Notes: a model not told the origin generated them from the letters alone. A stretch of DNA of 64,000 nucleotides from CAZYFH01 sp965249175 (GCA_965249175.1 OZ252227.1:4030001-4094000); one strand, 5' to 3'; positions 17,105 to 24,419 are shown, counted from the first letter of the stretch. Made by a program: numbers and translations.

Positions 17105-18533
17105 GGAGGGTGAGCTAATCTTAGTTGAAAATTGAAACGGCTCCAGACCCTGTGGTGTGATGACGTTGCAAAAGACGGACATCACCCCACGAGAGAGAGG
17201 AGCCACGATGAGTGGCCTACGTGCTGTCAGGAAGCGCAAGAAAGTTCGCAAGCTGGGCTCGGTCAACATCATTCACCGCGAGGCCTACGCGGATCTGGAG
17301 CTGGACGCGAAGGTGGAGCTGATCCGCTCGCTGGTGCCCCTGGGCCTGATGCATGTGCAGGAGTTGCTCGACCAGGAGGTGACGGCGCTGGCGAGCGAGC
17401 GCTACGTCCGGAAGGACGCGTCGGTCGGTGGACGCCGTCACGGCAGTAACCCTGGGACGGTGGGTCTCGCGGGGCAGCGCGTGCCGATTCGCGTGCCCCG
17501 GATTCGTCGCCTCGCAGGGAGCGAGATTCCGCTGCGGTCGTATGCGGCGTTGCATGACGACCGCGAGGTGGACGACGCGCTGCTGCGACGGGTGCTCTAC
17601 GGGATCTCGTGCCGCAACTACGCGGCGGCCGCGGCGGCGATTCCCGGGGCGATCGGGCTGTCGAGTTCGACGGTGTCCCGGGGGTTCATCCAGGCCAGCG
17701 CGGCGCAGCTACGGGCGTTCCAGGAGCGGGACCTATCCGATGAGGACGTGGTGGCCGTGTTCCTGGACGGCAAGACGTTCGCTGACGCGACGATGGTCAT
17801 CGCGCTAGGCATCACGCTGTCTGGGGAGAAACGCTTCCTGGGCTTCGTCGAAACGGACACGGAGAACGCGACGGTGCTCACACCGTTCCTGCGGTCGTTG
17901 GTCGAGCGGGGCCTCGACCTCTCCCAGGGTGTGCTGGTCATCCTCGATGGCGGCAAGGGGCTCCGCACGGCCGTCCGGAAGGCCTTCCGGGGCCGGGCCC
18001 TGGTCCAACGGTGCCAGTGGCACAAGCGCGAGAACGTGGTGAGCTACCTGGCCAAGCCCGAGCAGGCGGTGTGGCGTCAGCGTCTCCAGCGAGCGTACAA
18101 CCGGCCGGACTACGACGAGGCCCTCGGTGCGCTCGAGACGCTCCACGGCGAGTTGGACGAGCGGAACCAGTCGGCGGCTGACAGCTTGGCGGAAGGCCTG
18201 GACGAAACCCTGACGTTACATCGATTGGGCGTGTACGGAGTGCTGGGCCGGTCGCTGAAGACGACGAACTGTCTGGAGTCGGTCAATGCGCTGGTCGAGG
18301 AACGCTGCGCGAAGGTAGATCACTGGCAGAGCTCGAGCCAACGCCACCGCTGGCTGGCGACCGCCCTCCTGGACATCGAACCGCGCTTACGAAGGGTGAG
18401 GGGCTACCGCCACCTTCCCACGCTTCGGGCCGCATTGAAGCGAGAACTGAAGATCGACACGACGACGTCGAAGAAGCAGGCCGCGTAAGCCATCGGGAGC
18501 CGTGGAGAGTTTCAACTAAGAATGGGCTTGACT
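17105..18533 (+). mobile_element. IS256-family insertion sequence, copy 1
   Basis: A 1,429-bp element defined by comparison with the inverted copy at 21573-23001: shared sequence begins at GGAGGGTGAGCTAATC and ends at AATGGGCTTGACT. The termini share an inner inverted repeat, TCTTAGTTGAAA on the left and its complement TTTCAACTAAGA on the right. The flanks GACGTTCC (left) and CTTATAGG (right) do not match, so there is no target duplication. The left flank is a serine hydrolase fragment and the right flank a higB fragment. This junction therefore reflects a rearrangement, such as a deletion beside the element or recombination with another copy, rather than simple insertion. Confidence 0.9.
17208..18488 (+). 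CDS. IS256-family (mutator-type) transposase
   Basis: 426 residues. The DDE catalytic positions are recognisable in VVAVFLDGKTFAD, GVLVILDGGKGLRTAV and the C-terminal TTNCLESVNALVEERC with the catalytic Glu; VQRCQWHKRENVVSYLAK is the family's signature C/H block. The start MSGLRAVRK follows AGAGGAG with good spacing; an upstream in-frame ATG at 17157 is the alternative. By eye it differs from copy 2 at two residues, Gly/Val near the N-terminus and Pro/His in YLAK(P/H)EQAVW. Intact and probably functional. Confidence 0.93.
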   Translation: MSGLRAVRKRKKVRKLGSVNIIHREAYADLELDAKVELIRSLVPLGLMHVQELLDQEVTALASERYVRKDASVGGRRHGSNPGTVGLAGQRVPIRVPRIRRLAGSEIPLRSYAALHDDREVDDALLRRVLYGISCRNYAAAAAAIPGAIGLSSSTVSRGFIQASAAQLRAFQERDLSDEDVVAVFLDGKTFADATMVIALGITLSGEKRFLGFVETDTENATVLTPFLRSLVERGLDLSQGVLVILDGGKGLRTAVRKAFRGRALVQRCQWHKRENVVSYLAKPEQAVWRQRLQRAYNRPDYDEALGALETLHGELDERNQSAADSLAEGLDETLTLHRLGVYGVLGRSLKTTNCLESVNALVEERCAKVDHWQSSSQRHRWLATALLDIEPRLRRVRGYRHLPTLRAALKRELKIDTTTSKKQAA

Positions 18534-18649
18534 CTTATAGGGAAAGCGGCGCGGTTTCCACTCCATCCGGATCAACGACCAGTGGCGAGTGGTGTTTCGC
18601 TGGAACAATGGGCAAGCACATGACACCCAGATCGTCGACCATCATTGAC
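18534..18649 (+). pseudogene. higB: higB toxin, 5'-truncated remnant
   Basis: Immediately right of the insertion sequence one frame reads GKRRGFHSIRINDQWRVVF, then RWNNGQAHDTQIVDHH and a TGA stop at 18647-18649. This is the C-terminal half of a HigB/RelE-fold mRNA interferase (family core 'SIRINDQWRicF.w..g....veIvDYH'). The 5' half, the start codon and the promoter are missing. The broken higA follows 11 nt later, in the normal toxin-first order of higBA. Confidence 0.8.
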
Positions 18650-18660
18650 GGAAGGACGCC

Positions 18661-18945
18661 GTGAGGGGTCAGCCAACGAATCCGTTTCATCCGGGCGAGA
18701 TTCTGCGTGAAGAGTTTCTAGACCCGATGGGGATCACACAGGCCACATTTGCCCAACAGCTCGGATGGACCAGAGCGCGTCTCAACGAGCTCATCCGGGG
18801 TAAACGAGGAATCACGGCCGAAGCGGCCCTCGACCTGTCCGCGACTCGGCACGTCGGCCAAGCTGTGGATGAACCTGCAAGCGACATACGACCTCGACCG
18901 TGTCGCCAAGGCGCGTCGAGTCGCTCGACTCGGACTTCGTCGTAG
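18661..18945 (+). pseudogene. higA: higA antitoxin, frameshifted
   Basis: From GTG 18661, behind GGAAGGA, the frame reads the HigA start NPFHPGEILREEFLDPMG, the HTH ITQATFAQQLGWTRARLNELIRGKRG and ITAEAALDLSA, and then degenerates. The expected continuation RLGTSAKLWMNLQATYDLDRV is present in another frame from about 18838. A single-base indel near 18835-18845 therefore broke the gene. The DNA-binding half could still be translated, but the C-terminal part is lost. With the truncated higB this is a dead toxin-antitoxin module. Confidence 0.8.
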
Positions 18946-19024
18946 ATGTCCGCCGCCTATACTCGGTTGGTGGCAACGCACCCTCTTGCGGAGCAAGGGT
19001 GGCCACCGTCAAGAAAAGTCAAGA

Positions 19025-19063
19025 GCGCCCGTAGCTCAGGTGGATAGAGCATCGGTCTTCTAA
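19025..19063 (+). repeat. tRNA-Arg(TCT) 5'-half fragment (direct repeat of 20246-20284)
   Basis: 39 nt identical to the start of the intact tRNA-Arg gene at 20246: acceptor strand GCGCCCG, D-arm TAGCTCAGGTGGATAGAGC and anticodon loop CTTCTAA. Identity stops right after the loop. There is no T-arm, so this is not a functional tRNA. With 20246-20284 it forms a direct repeat spaced 1,221 nt that encloses hicAB. Confidence 0.9.
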
Positions 19064-19221
19064 CCCGACCGAAGCCTCGACGAAAAGTCCAGAATAGCGG
19101 GGCGTCCCCGTAACCACTGGCGGTTTCGTCATCGAGCCCGCCAGCTAGACAGAAGGCCAGTGGGGGCGAGAGGGGGCGAAAAGTTGCACACTGCTCCCCC
19201 GCGGCGCCGCACACCAAAACA

Positions 19222-19261
19222 CAACACATGTGTTGATATGTAACACATCTGTTGCTATACT
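19222..19261 (+). promoter_or_regulatory. hicAB promoter with two overlapping operators
   Basis: A near-consensus sigma-70 promoter lies just ahead of hicA: -35 TTGATA (19233-19238), 17-nt spacer, -10 TATACT (19256-19261). Two copies of a 14-nt palindrome overlap it: CAACACATGTGTTG (19222-19235, perfect) and TAACACATCTGTTG (19241-19254, two mismatches), 19 nt apart. HicB antitoxins with a C-terminal HTH commonly repress their own promoter through such paired sites, so these are the likely HicB/HicAB operators. The first overlaps the -35 hexamer and the second fills the spacer. Confidence 0.75.
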
Positions 19262-19267
19262 CTTCTC

Positions 19268-19462
19268 ATGCCGATGACGCCACGCCAGTTCAAACGGTGG
19301 CTAGGTCGGCAGGGGTGCACGTTCGAGCCTGGCCAGGGCGGACACCTCACGGTGAAGCTCGGCGACCGGGTCGCATCGCTCCCGATGCACGGGAAACGGG
19401 ACATGCCCAAGGGCACGATGGAGGCGATCAAGAGGGACCTCGGGTTGAAAGGCCAGCGCTGA
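19268..19462 (+). CDS. hicA: HicA toxin
   Basis: 64 residues, typical HicA size. The dsRBD-like fold is visible as TPRQFKRWLGRQGCTFEPGQ followed by the catalytic-His strand GGHLTVKLGDRVASLPMHG and the C-terminal helix PKGTMEAIKRDLGL. HicA is an mRNA interferase; the conserved His in the GxH turn is retained (GGH). The start ATG lies 6 nt after the predicted -10 box, so the transcript may have a very short leader. hicB follows 62 nt downstream. The pair is intact, unlike the higBA remnant beside it, and sits between tRNA direct repeats. Confidence 0.88.
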   Translation: MPMTPRQFKRWLGRQGCTFEPGQGGHLTVKLGDRVASLPMHGKRDMPKGTMEAIKRDLGLKGQR

Positions 19463-19524
19463 GCTGGATTGGCAACAACGACTGGGTGCTATATGCGCTC
19501 CGACAACGCCAAGGGTGACAACCA

Positions 19525-19938
19525 ATGCTGCGCTATCCAGTGAAATTGACGACGGAGGATGACCGTGTGCTGGTGTCGTTCCCGGACGTGCCCGGGGCCC
19601 ACACCTACGGAGACGATCGAGACGAGGCGTTGACTCGAGCCGTCGATGCAGCCGCCACCGTCTTCGAAGCCTTGATGAAGGATCGACGGCCGATTCCGGC
19701 ACCATCGACTCGCCGACGCGGCCCACACGTGGACATGCCGCCACTGATGGTCGCGAAGATCGAGCTCTACAACGCGATGCGTGAGCAGAAGGTCAACAAG
19801 GCCGAACTCGGCCGCCGTCTGAACTGGCATCTTCCCCAGGTCGACCGCGTGCTCGACGTGAACCACGCGTCACGCGTCGACCAGCTCGAGCAGGCGCTCG
19901 GCGCGGTGGGAAAACGGCTGGAGCTACGCGTAGTCTGA
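19525..19938 (+). CDS. hicB: HicB antitoxin with C-terminal HTH
   Basis: 137 residues. The N-terminal partial RNase H-like domain is clear: MLRYPVKLTTEDDRVLVSFPDVPGAHTYGDDRDEAL then AVDAAATVFEALMKDRRPIPAPS. The C-terminal HTH (~75-137), VAKIELYNAMREQKVNKAELGRRL plus PQVDRVLDVNHASRVDQLEQAL, is the DNA-binding module of long HicB proteins. It would neutralise HicA and repress the operon through the palindromes at 19222-19254. Its stop is followed by a GC-rich hairpin at 19946. Confidence 0.88.
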   Translation: MLRYPVKLTTEDDRVLVSFPDVPGAHTYGDDRDEALTRAVDAAATVFEALMKDRRPIPAPSTRRRGPHVDMPPLMVAKIELYNAMREQKVNKAELGRRLNWHLPQVDRVLDVNHASRVDQLEQALGAVGKRLELRVV

Positions 19939-19945
19939 GTAGTCT

Positions 19946-19972
19946 GACGGGACGCCCGCAGGGCCTCCCGTC
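19946..19972 (+). terminator. Possible hicAB terminator hairpin
   Basis: GACGGGA ... TCCCGTC forms a 7-bp stem around a GC-rich loop shortly after the hicB stop. There is no U-tract (TGGTTC follows), so intrinsic termination is uncertain. Confidence 0.35.
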
Positions 19973-20245
19973 TGGTTCACGCTCCAGACGACTACGAATT
20001 GGAACTGGTAATTGGTCGAGTACTCAGACCCTCAGGGTGCGGCAGTCGTTGCACCCGAGGAAGGAGCTGCTAACTGGATCGCACACTTGGGGAACGGGAT
20101 CGTGTCCATCCAGACCAATGCGTCAGAGAGGTCGTTCATATCACGCCCTTGGCCGGCTCGAACCATGTAGCGGGAGAAGCGTCGGGCTCTCGCCACGGGG
20201 CAAAATATGCAACGGAAGTTGCAACGCTGAGACACATCCAATTAG
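19973..20245. other. Non-coding stretch between hicB and tRNA-Arg
   Basis: No gene is supported here. A short minus-strand reading frame ending at 20032 happens to contain CNFRCIFC, but it is only 69 codons, has no partner domain and abuts the tRNA repeat, so it is not called. Confidence 0.5.
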
Positions 20246-20321
20246 CGCCCGTAGCTCAGGTGGATAGAGCATCGGTCTTCTAAACCGAGGGTCGCTGGTT
20301 CGAGTCCAGCCGGGCGCGCCA
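20246..20321 (+). tRNA. tRNA-Arg (anticodon TCT)
   Basis: A complete cloverleaf with encoded CCA. The acceptor stem GCGCCCG/CGGGCGC pairs fully (7 bp), the D-stem is GCTC/GAGC, and the anticodon stem TCGGT/ACCGA carries loop CTTCTAA, giving anticodon TCT (reads AGA). The T-stem is GCTGG/CCAGC with loop TTCGAGT, and the discriminator base is G. The degraded copy at 28791 and the half copy at 19025 make this the only intact member of the family in the window. Confidence 0.95.
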
Positions 20322-20489
20322 TTTCCTAGAGAATTCGCCGATTCGCGATCGCGAAAAAGATCAGGGGCGAAGCTTCATCGAAAAAAGTGACCGGTCTGGC
20401 CTTTTCGCGCCAGACTCGCAGATTCGATTTTCCTAGCGATTCTGCGAATCTCCGATTCGCGCCGGACCCGCAGTAGCTCAGGTGGATAA
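20246..20489 (+). repeat. tRNA-led repeat unit, copy 1
   Basis: A ~244-nt unit also found at 28791-29036, similar over its whole length by eye. Order: tRNA-Arg, ~150 nt of structured spacer, then a second tRNA 5'-like box GTAGCTCAGGTGGATAA (20473-20489). The spacer has hairpins TTCGC-GATC-GCGAA (20342-20355), GTCTGGC...GCCAGAC (20394-20415) and AGATTCG...CGAATCT (20420-20451). No credible coding frame. The unit may be a processed transcript or a mobile non-coding repeat. Confidence 0.75.
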
Positions 20490-20492
20490 CGT

Positions 20493-20519
20493 GATCCTCG
20501 GTCAGGAATACCGAGGATC
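20493..20519 (+). repeat. Perfect 10-bp hairpin after tRNA-like box
   Basis: GATCCTCGGT, loop CAGGAAT, ACCGAGGATC. It follows the second tRNA-like 5' box and looks like an enlarged anticodon arm. A degenerate relative (GATCCTCGGTCAG...) occurs at 45443-45469. No U-tract follows, so it is not a classical terminator. Confidence 0.6.
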
Positions 20520-20563
20520 GCTTGACCGTCACGCGCGGCGATGGCATCGTGCGGCGGCGAGCC

Positions 20564-21148
20564 ATGACCACAATTCGGGAGCTTCGCCGAAGCATCGGGC
20601 TGTCCCAACAGGAATGCGCCACCCTGCTCGCCGTTCCTGGTGAGACGTTCCGAACCTGGGACAGTGGCCGCCGCCCCGTCCCGGTGTCTGCCCTTCGGCG
20701 CGCCCAGAGGATGGTGGCCGACTACAAGCGACAGGCGGAACTACTCACACTGAGCCAGCTCGCCACAGAACTCGGCGTCCACGTGCGTACCCTGCAGGCC
20801 GCTGCCCGGACTGGTCGCCTTGATGCCCAGTTCGAGACGCGATCTGCCTTGGGTCGGCCCCGCCGCCTCGCGTCGAGAGCGGCTGGCGAACGGTTATCCA
20901 GACGCACTATCGTCGGTTCGACGGTCAGCGCGCGTGTCCCCTGCCACTTCCCGTCGTACCCGACGATTACGCAGAGCGCGTGACGCGACTTCGTCATCGG
21001 CTCCGGCTGACGCAATCCGGCTTCGCTCGACGGATTGGGGCCGCGGGCAAGGCTGTTGTGTATCAGTGGGAGTCTAAGAAGAGGGTCCCATCACCGGTGT
21101 TCTGGCAGCGGATCCAGGTGCTCGAGAAGCCTGGCCTTCACGCGTGAT
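20564..21148 (+). pseudogene. Multi-HTH DNA-binding protein gene, frameshifted
   Basis: Frame 1 starts at ATG 20564 with an XRE-type helix-turn-helix (IRELRRSIGLSQQECATLLA, then FRTWDSGRRPV) and a second HTH-like segment (LSQLATELGVHVRTLQAAAR). Protein-like sequence leaves this frame near 20895. It continues in another frame as TVIQTHYRRFDGQ and a third HTH, LRLTQSGFARRIGAAGKAVV with YQWESKKRVPSP, ending TGA 21148. A one-base indel explains the break. The intact protein would have ~195 residues with two cro-type HTHs, and was probably a regulator from the same accessory DNA. Confidence 0.6.
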
Positions 21149-21564
21149 CGAAGTAGAACGCGGCCGTCCAATGCGGGACAGGTGGCTGAGAAGAACGCTT
21201 TTCCATTAGAGCTCGACGACAAGGAAGACGAAGATGGCCGACGCGATGAGCCCCAAGGCTCGCTATGTGCTGCTTACCGCGCTTGTGCCGATGATTGCCG
21301 CGATCGTATGGATTGTCCGCACTCCGCAGGACCCGGAGACACAACCGCGACCCGTCCCGTTCTATACCGTGATTCACATGGAGACGGTGTCTGGCCTCGG
21401 CAGAATCGCTGACATTGTGATTCCGTCGCTGACCCGCGAGGATGACCGCCTGGAAGAGATCTCCCGGGTCATCGTCAGCGCTGAGGGATTGGACGTGGCG
21501 CACTTCTATTCCACAGTCGAGGCGTTTGAGGCGAATCACGCGGGGAGCCGCGATGAGGCCATGC

Positions 21565-21572
21565 GTAAGGCG
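21565..21572. repeat. 8-bp target-site duplication, left copy
   Basis: GTAAGGCG, repeated at 23002-23009, directly flanking the insertion sequence at 21573-23001. Confidence 0.9.
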
Positions 21573-23001
21573 AGTCAAGCCCATTCTTAGTTGAAACTCT
21601 CCACGGCTCCCGATGGCTTACGCGGCCTGCTTCTTCGACGTCGTCGTGTCGATCTTCAGTTCTCGCTTCAATGCGGCCCGAAGCGTGGGAAGGTGGCGGT
21701 AGCCCCTCACCCTTCGTAAGCGCGGTTCGATGTCCAGGAGGGCGGTCGCCAGCCAGCGGTGGCGTTGGCTCGAGCTCTGCCAGTGATCTACCTTCGCGCA
21801 GCGTTCCTCGACCAGCGCATTGACCGACTCCAGACAGTTCGTCGTCTTCAGCGACCGGCCCAGCACTCCGTACACGCCCAATCGATGTAACGTCAGGGTT
21901 TCGTCCAGGCCTTCCGCCAAGCTGTCAGCCGCCGACTGGTTCCGCTCGTCCAACTCGCCGTGGAGCGTCTCGAGCGCACCGAGGGCCTCGTCGTAGTCCG
22001 GCCGGTTGTACGCTCGCTGGAGACGCTGACGCCACACCGCCTGCTCGTGCTTGGCCAGGTAGCTCACCACGTTCTCGCGCTTGTGCCACTGGCACCGTTG
22101 GACCAGGGCCCGGCCCCGGAAGGCCTTCCGGACGGCCGTGCGGAGCCCCTTGCCGCCATCGAGGATGACCAGCACACCCTGGGAGAGGTCGAGGCCCCGC
22201 TCGACCAACGACCGCAGGAACGGTGTGAGCACCGTCGCGTTCTCCGTGTCCGTTTCGACGAAGCCCAGGAAGCGTTTCTCCCCAGACAGCGTGATGCCTA
22301 GCGCGATGACCATCGTCGCGTCAGCGAACGTCTTGCCGTCCAGGAACACGGCCACCACGTCCTCATCGGATAGGTCCCGCTCCTGGAACGCCCGTAGCTG
22401 CGCCGCGCTGGCCTGGATGAACCCCCGGGACACCGTCGAACTCGAGAGCCCGATCGCCCCGGGAATCGCCGCCGCGGCCGCCGCGTAGTTGCGGCACGAG
22501 ATCCCGTAGAGCACCCGTCGCAGCAGCGCGTCGTCCACCTCGCGGTCGTCATGCAACGCCGCATACGACCGCAGCGGAATCTCGCTCCCTGCGAGGCGAC
22601 GAATCCGGGGCACGCGAATCGGCACGCGCTGCCCCGCGAGACCCACCGTCCCAGGGTTACTGCCGTGACGGCGTCCACCGACCGACGCGTCCTTCCGGAC
22701 GTAGCGCTCGCTCGCCAGCGCCGTCACCTCCTGGTCGAGCAACTCCTGCACATGCATCAGGCCCAGGGGCACCAGCGAGCGGATCAGCTCCACCTTCGCG
22801 TCCAGCTCCAGATCCGCGTAGGCCTCGCGGTGAATGATGTTGACCGAGCCCAGCTTGCGAACTTTCTTGCGCTTCCTGACAGCACGTAGGACACTCATCG
22901 TGGCTCCTCTCTCTCGTGGGGTGATGTCCGTCTTTTGCAACGTCATCACACCACAGGGTCTGGAGCCGTTTCAATTTTCAACTAAGATTAGCTCACCCTC
23001 C
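21573..23001 (-). mobile_element. IS256-family insertion sequence, copy 2
   Basis: 1,429 bp, nearly identical to 17105-18533 and in the opposite orientation. It is flanked by the direct repeat GTAAGGCG on both sides, so it entered by ordinary transposition. Very few differences from copy 1 were found (two amino-acid changes and at least one silent base), so the copies diverged recently. It splits the small membrane-protein gene at 21234. As inverted copies ~3 kb apart, the two elements could invert the segment with higBA, hicAB and the tRNA. Confidence 0.93.
21618..22898 (-). CDS. IS256-family (mutator-type) transposase
   Basis: 426 residues, a full-length twin of the transposase at 17208 with the same DDE landmarks (FLDGKTFAD, ILDGGKGL, TNCLESVN) and the QRCQWHKRENVV block. 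It has Val where copy 1 has Gly near the N-terminus and His in YLAKHEQAVW. The start MSVLRAVRK is chosen as in copy 1. Its reading frame is intact. Confidence 0.93.
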   Translation of the reverse strand: MSVLRAVRKRKKVRKLGSVNIIHREAYADLELDAKVELIRSLVPLGLMHVQELLDQEVTALASERYVRKDASVGGRRHGSNPGTVGLAGQRVPIRVPRIRRLAGSEIPLRSYAALHDDREVDDALLRRVLYGISCRNYAAAAAAIPGAIGLSSSTVSRGFIQASAAQLRAFQERDLSDEDVVAVFLDGKTFADATMVIALGITLSGEKRFLGFVETDTENATVLTPFLRSLVERGLDLSQGVLVILDGGKGLRTAVRKAFRGRALVQRCQWHKRENVVSYLAKHEQAVWRQRLQRAYNRPDYDEALGALETLHGELDERNQSAADSLAEGLDETLTLHRLGVYGVLGRSLKTTNCLESVNALVEERCAKVDHWQSSSQRHRWLATALLDIEPRLRRVRGYRHLPTLRAALKRELKIDTTTSKKQAA

Positions 23002-23009
23002 GTAAGGCG
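23002..23009. repeat. 8-bp target-site duplication, right copy
   Basis: GTAAGGCG, partner of 21565-21572. Confidence 0.9.
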
Positions 23010-23225
23010 ATCAGCGTCGGCTACCTCAGCAGTGTCGTGGCGGGGGAAGCGTTCACTTTGAGAGGGGCCGACAGCGAGACGGCTATCCGGAGACGGACGG
23101 GCTTTCCGAACGACGTCGGCGCAATCCTTCGACCTGATGAACCGGGCTGGACCTGCTACAGCAACCCTAATCACGTCGACCCGGCCATCCGAATCGTCGG
23201 CCGGTCAAGTGCTTTAGAGTCCTAG

Positions 23226-23471
23226 CCCTGACTCAACGTGTGCGTAGTATCCACGCCACGTCACGTAAGGGCGAGTCCCACATCCGGACGACGAGCGTGC
23301 GGCACTGGTTGGCCAGTGCCCGGTGCCCCAGAATCTGGCCGCGTCATTGAGGCGTTCTATCTCAGACGCGAGGCCTCCGACAGAATGGCAACGTGTCAGC
23401 CGGGTTTATCAAACGACCCGCGCGAGCACGAACGTGTTGGGCACTCGCAACTAGCACGACGTTGGAGCAGG
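23226..23471. other. Non-coding stretch between split gene and ccmD-like gene
   Basis: No gene supported on either strand. ccmA, ccmB, ccmG and ccmH homologues that might have continued the ccm run are not here. Confidence 0.5.
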
Positions 23472-23762
23472 TCAGTCGTCGGTGTGCCGACCGGCAGATG
23501 TGAACCGTGAGAAGTCGTCCTCGATCTGGCCCAGTCGACGCCACGTGACCCACACGAAGCCGAGTACGGCAACCCAGGCCAGGGCATAGGCGATCACCAA
23601 GAGGGGGGCGGCCGGCAATTGATCGGCAGGAGGGAGGCTCTCGATGGGCACGAACTCGTCGAGCTGTGCGACCGCTTCGTTGGGCTGAGCCTGGGGGGCC
23701 GCAGTGCCGAGTGTGAGAACCACGACGGCGACGGCCGCTCCTGTCACCAGACACGTCCTCAC
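23472..23762 (-). CDS. CcmD-like small membrane protein with long N-terminus
   Basis: 96 residues. The C-terminal half LPAAPLLVIAYALAWVAVL, FVWVTWRRLGQIEDDF is a single membrane helix followed by a basic and then acidic amphipathic segment, the CcmD pattern ('yv..aY...w..l..y.w.l.rR...l..el'). Unlike the short proteobacterial CcmD it has a cleavable-looking signal sequence (LVTGAAVAVVVLTLGTAAPQAQ) and an extra ~25-residue exported segment. Its GTG start follows the ccmC stop immediately (TAG then GTG). CcmD helps release holo-CcmE from the haem-delivery complex; last gene of this ccm run. Confidence 0.65.
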   Translation of the reverse strand: MRTCLVTGAAVAVVVLTLGTAAPQAQPNEAVAQLDEFVPIESLPPADQLPAAPLLVIAYALAWVAVLGFVWVTWRRLGQIEDDFSRFTSAGRHTDD

Positions 23763-24419
23763 CTATCCGTCCTCCAGGGTCAGCCGATCCAGCGCAGCAG
23801 AAACCTCGTGAGTCCGCACGCGAGCGATGAGCAGCGTGAGGAACAGCACCTGAAACGCCCCAACGCAGAACAGGAAGGGGCCGCGCATCCCTGGCGGCAG
23901 CGTCGTGGCGACCGTGGTGGAGGGGTGCATTGTCCGCCAGACGTTGACCAAGACGTACACAAACGGCACCACGGCCATCCCAAAGATCCCGACTGCCGCG
24001 GCCATTCGCTCCGCGCCAAACCCCCCAAACCGCCGGAGGAGGAGGTACGAGAGAAAGATCATCCAGGTCAGCAGGGACAGGGTGAGACGTGTATCCCACG
24101 TCCACCAGGCACCCCAGGCCTTTCGCGCCCAGAGCGGACCGGTCACGAGCACGATCAGGCCAAACAGCACGGCCAGCTCCGCGCCGACCACCGCCACGCG
24201 GTCGGCCGTCGGCGTCCGGCCCATCAGGTACGACAGACTCGCCAGGCCGCACACGAAGGCCCCCGTGAACAGCGCGAATCCGGCGGACGCGTGGAAGTAG
24301 AACACCTTCTGGATAAGGCCCATCGTCGACTCGTAGGGAGCCGACGCGATGAAGAACGGCGCGACGCCGAACATCACCATCGTGGTGACCAATGCCGGAA
24401 GGAAGGTTCGTTGCGCCAT
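23763..24419 (-). CDS. ccmC: Haem exporter/handling protein CcmC
   Basis: 218 residues with about six membrane helices. The WWD haem-binding motif is WGAWWTWDTRLTLSLLTWM. The two expected axial His residues are in KVFYFHASAGFALF and NVWRTMHPS. CcmC loads haem onto CcmE at the outer face of the membrane. MAQRTFLP is chosen as start because the first helix follows directly; upstream codons in the same frame are low-complexity Arg-rich sequence overlapping the ccmF 3' end. Sits 22 nt after ccmF and abuts the ccmD-like gene. Confidence 0.9.
   Translation of the reverse strand: MAQRTFLPALVTTMVMFGVAPFFIASAPYESTMGLIQKVFYFHASAGFALFTGAFVCGLASLSYLMGRTPTADRVAVVGAELAVLFGLIVLVTGPLWARKAWGAWWTWDTRLTLSLLTWMIFLSYLLLRRFGGFGAERMAAAVGIFGMAVVPFVYVLVNVWRTMHPSTTVATTLPPGMRGPFLFCVGAFQVLFLTLLIARVRTHEVSAALDRLTLEDG

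Larger units (their letters stand above)
21234..23225 (+). pseudogene. Small single-pass membrane protein gene, split by IS256-family copy 2
   Basis: The 5' part (21234-21572) encodes 113 residues with an N-terminal membrane helix (YVLLTALVPMIAAIVWIV) and ends EAMRKA at the insertion site. Removing the element and one copy of the 8-bp duplication GTAAGGCG joins it in frame to 23010-23225: ISVGYLSSVVAGEAFTLRG, then FPNDVGAILRPDEPGWTCYS and a stop. The restored protein has 184 residues. I do not recognise the family. The clean in-frame restoration shows the gene was intact until recently. Confidence 0.8.

Noticed and set aside
20032..20241. Minus-strand 69-codon frame beginning MDVSQRCNFRCIFC, resembling a radical SAM CxxxCxxC site
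   Set aside because: Too short, no further domain, starts at the edge of the tRNA gene and no homologous remainder follows; probably chance.
17105..23001. Inverted IS pair as a composite transposon carrying higBA/hicAB
   Set aside because: Copy 2 has its own 8-bp target duplication and copy 1 has none, so the pair did not transpose as one unit.
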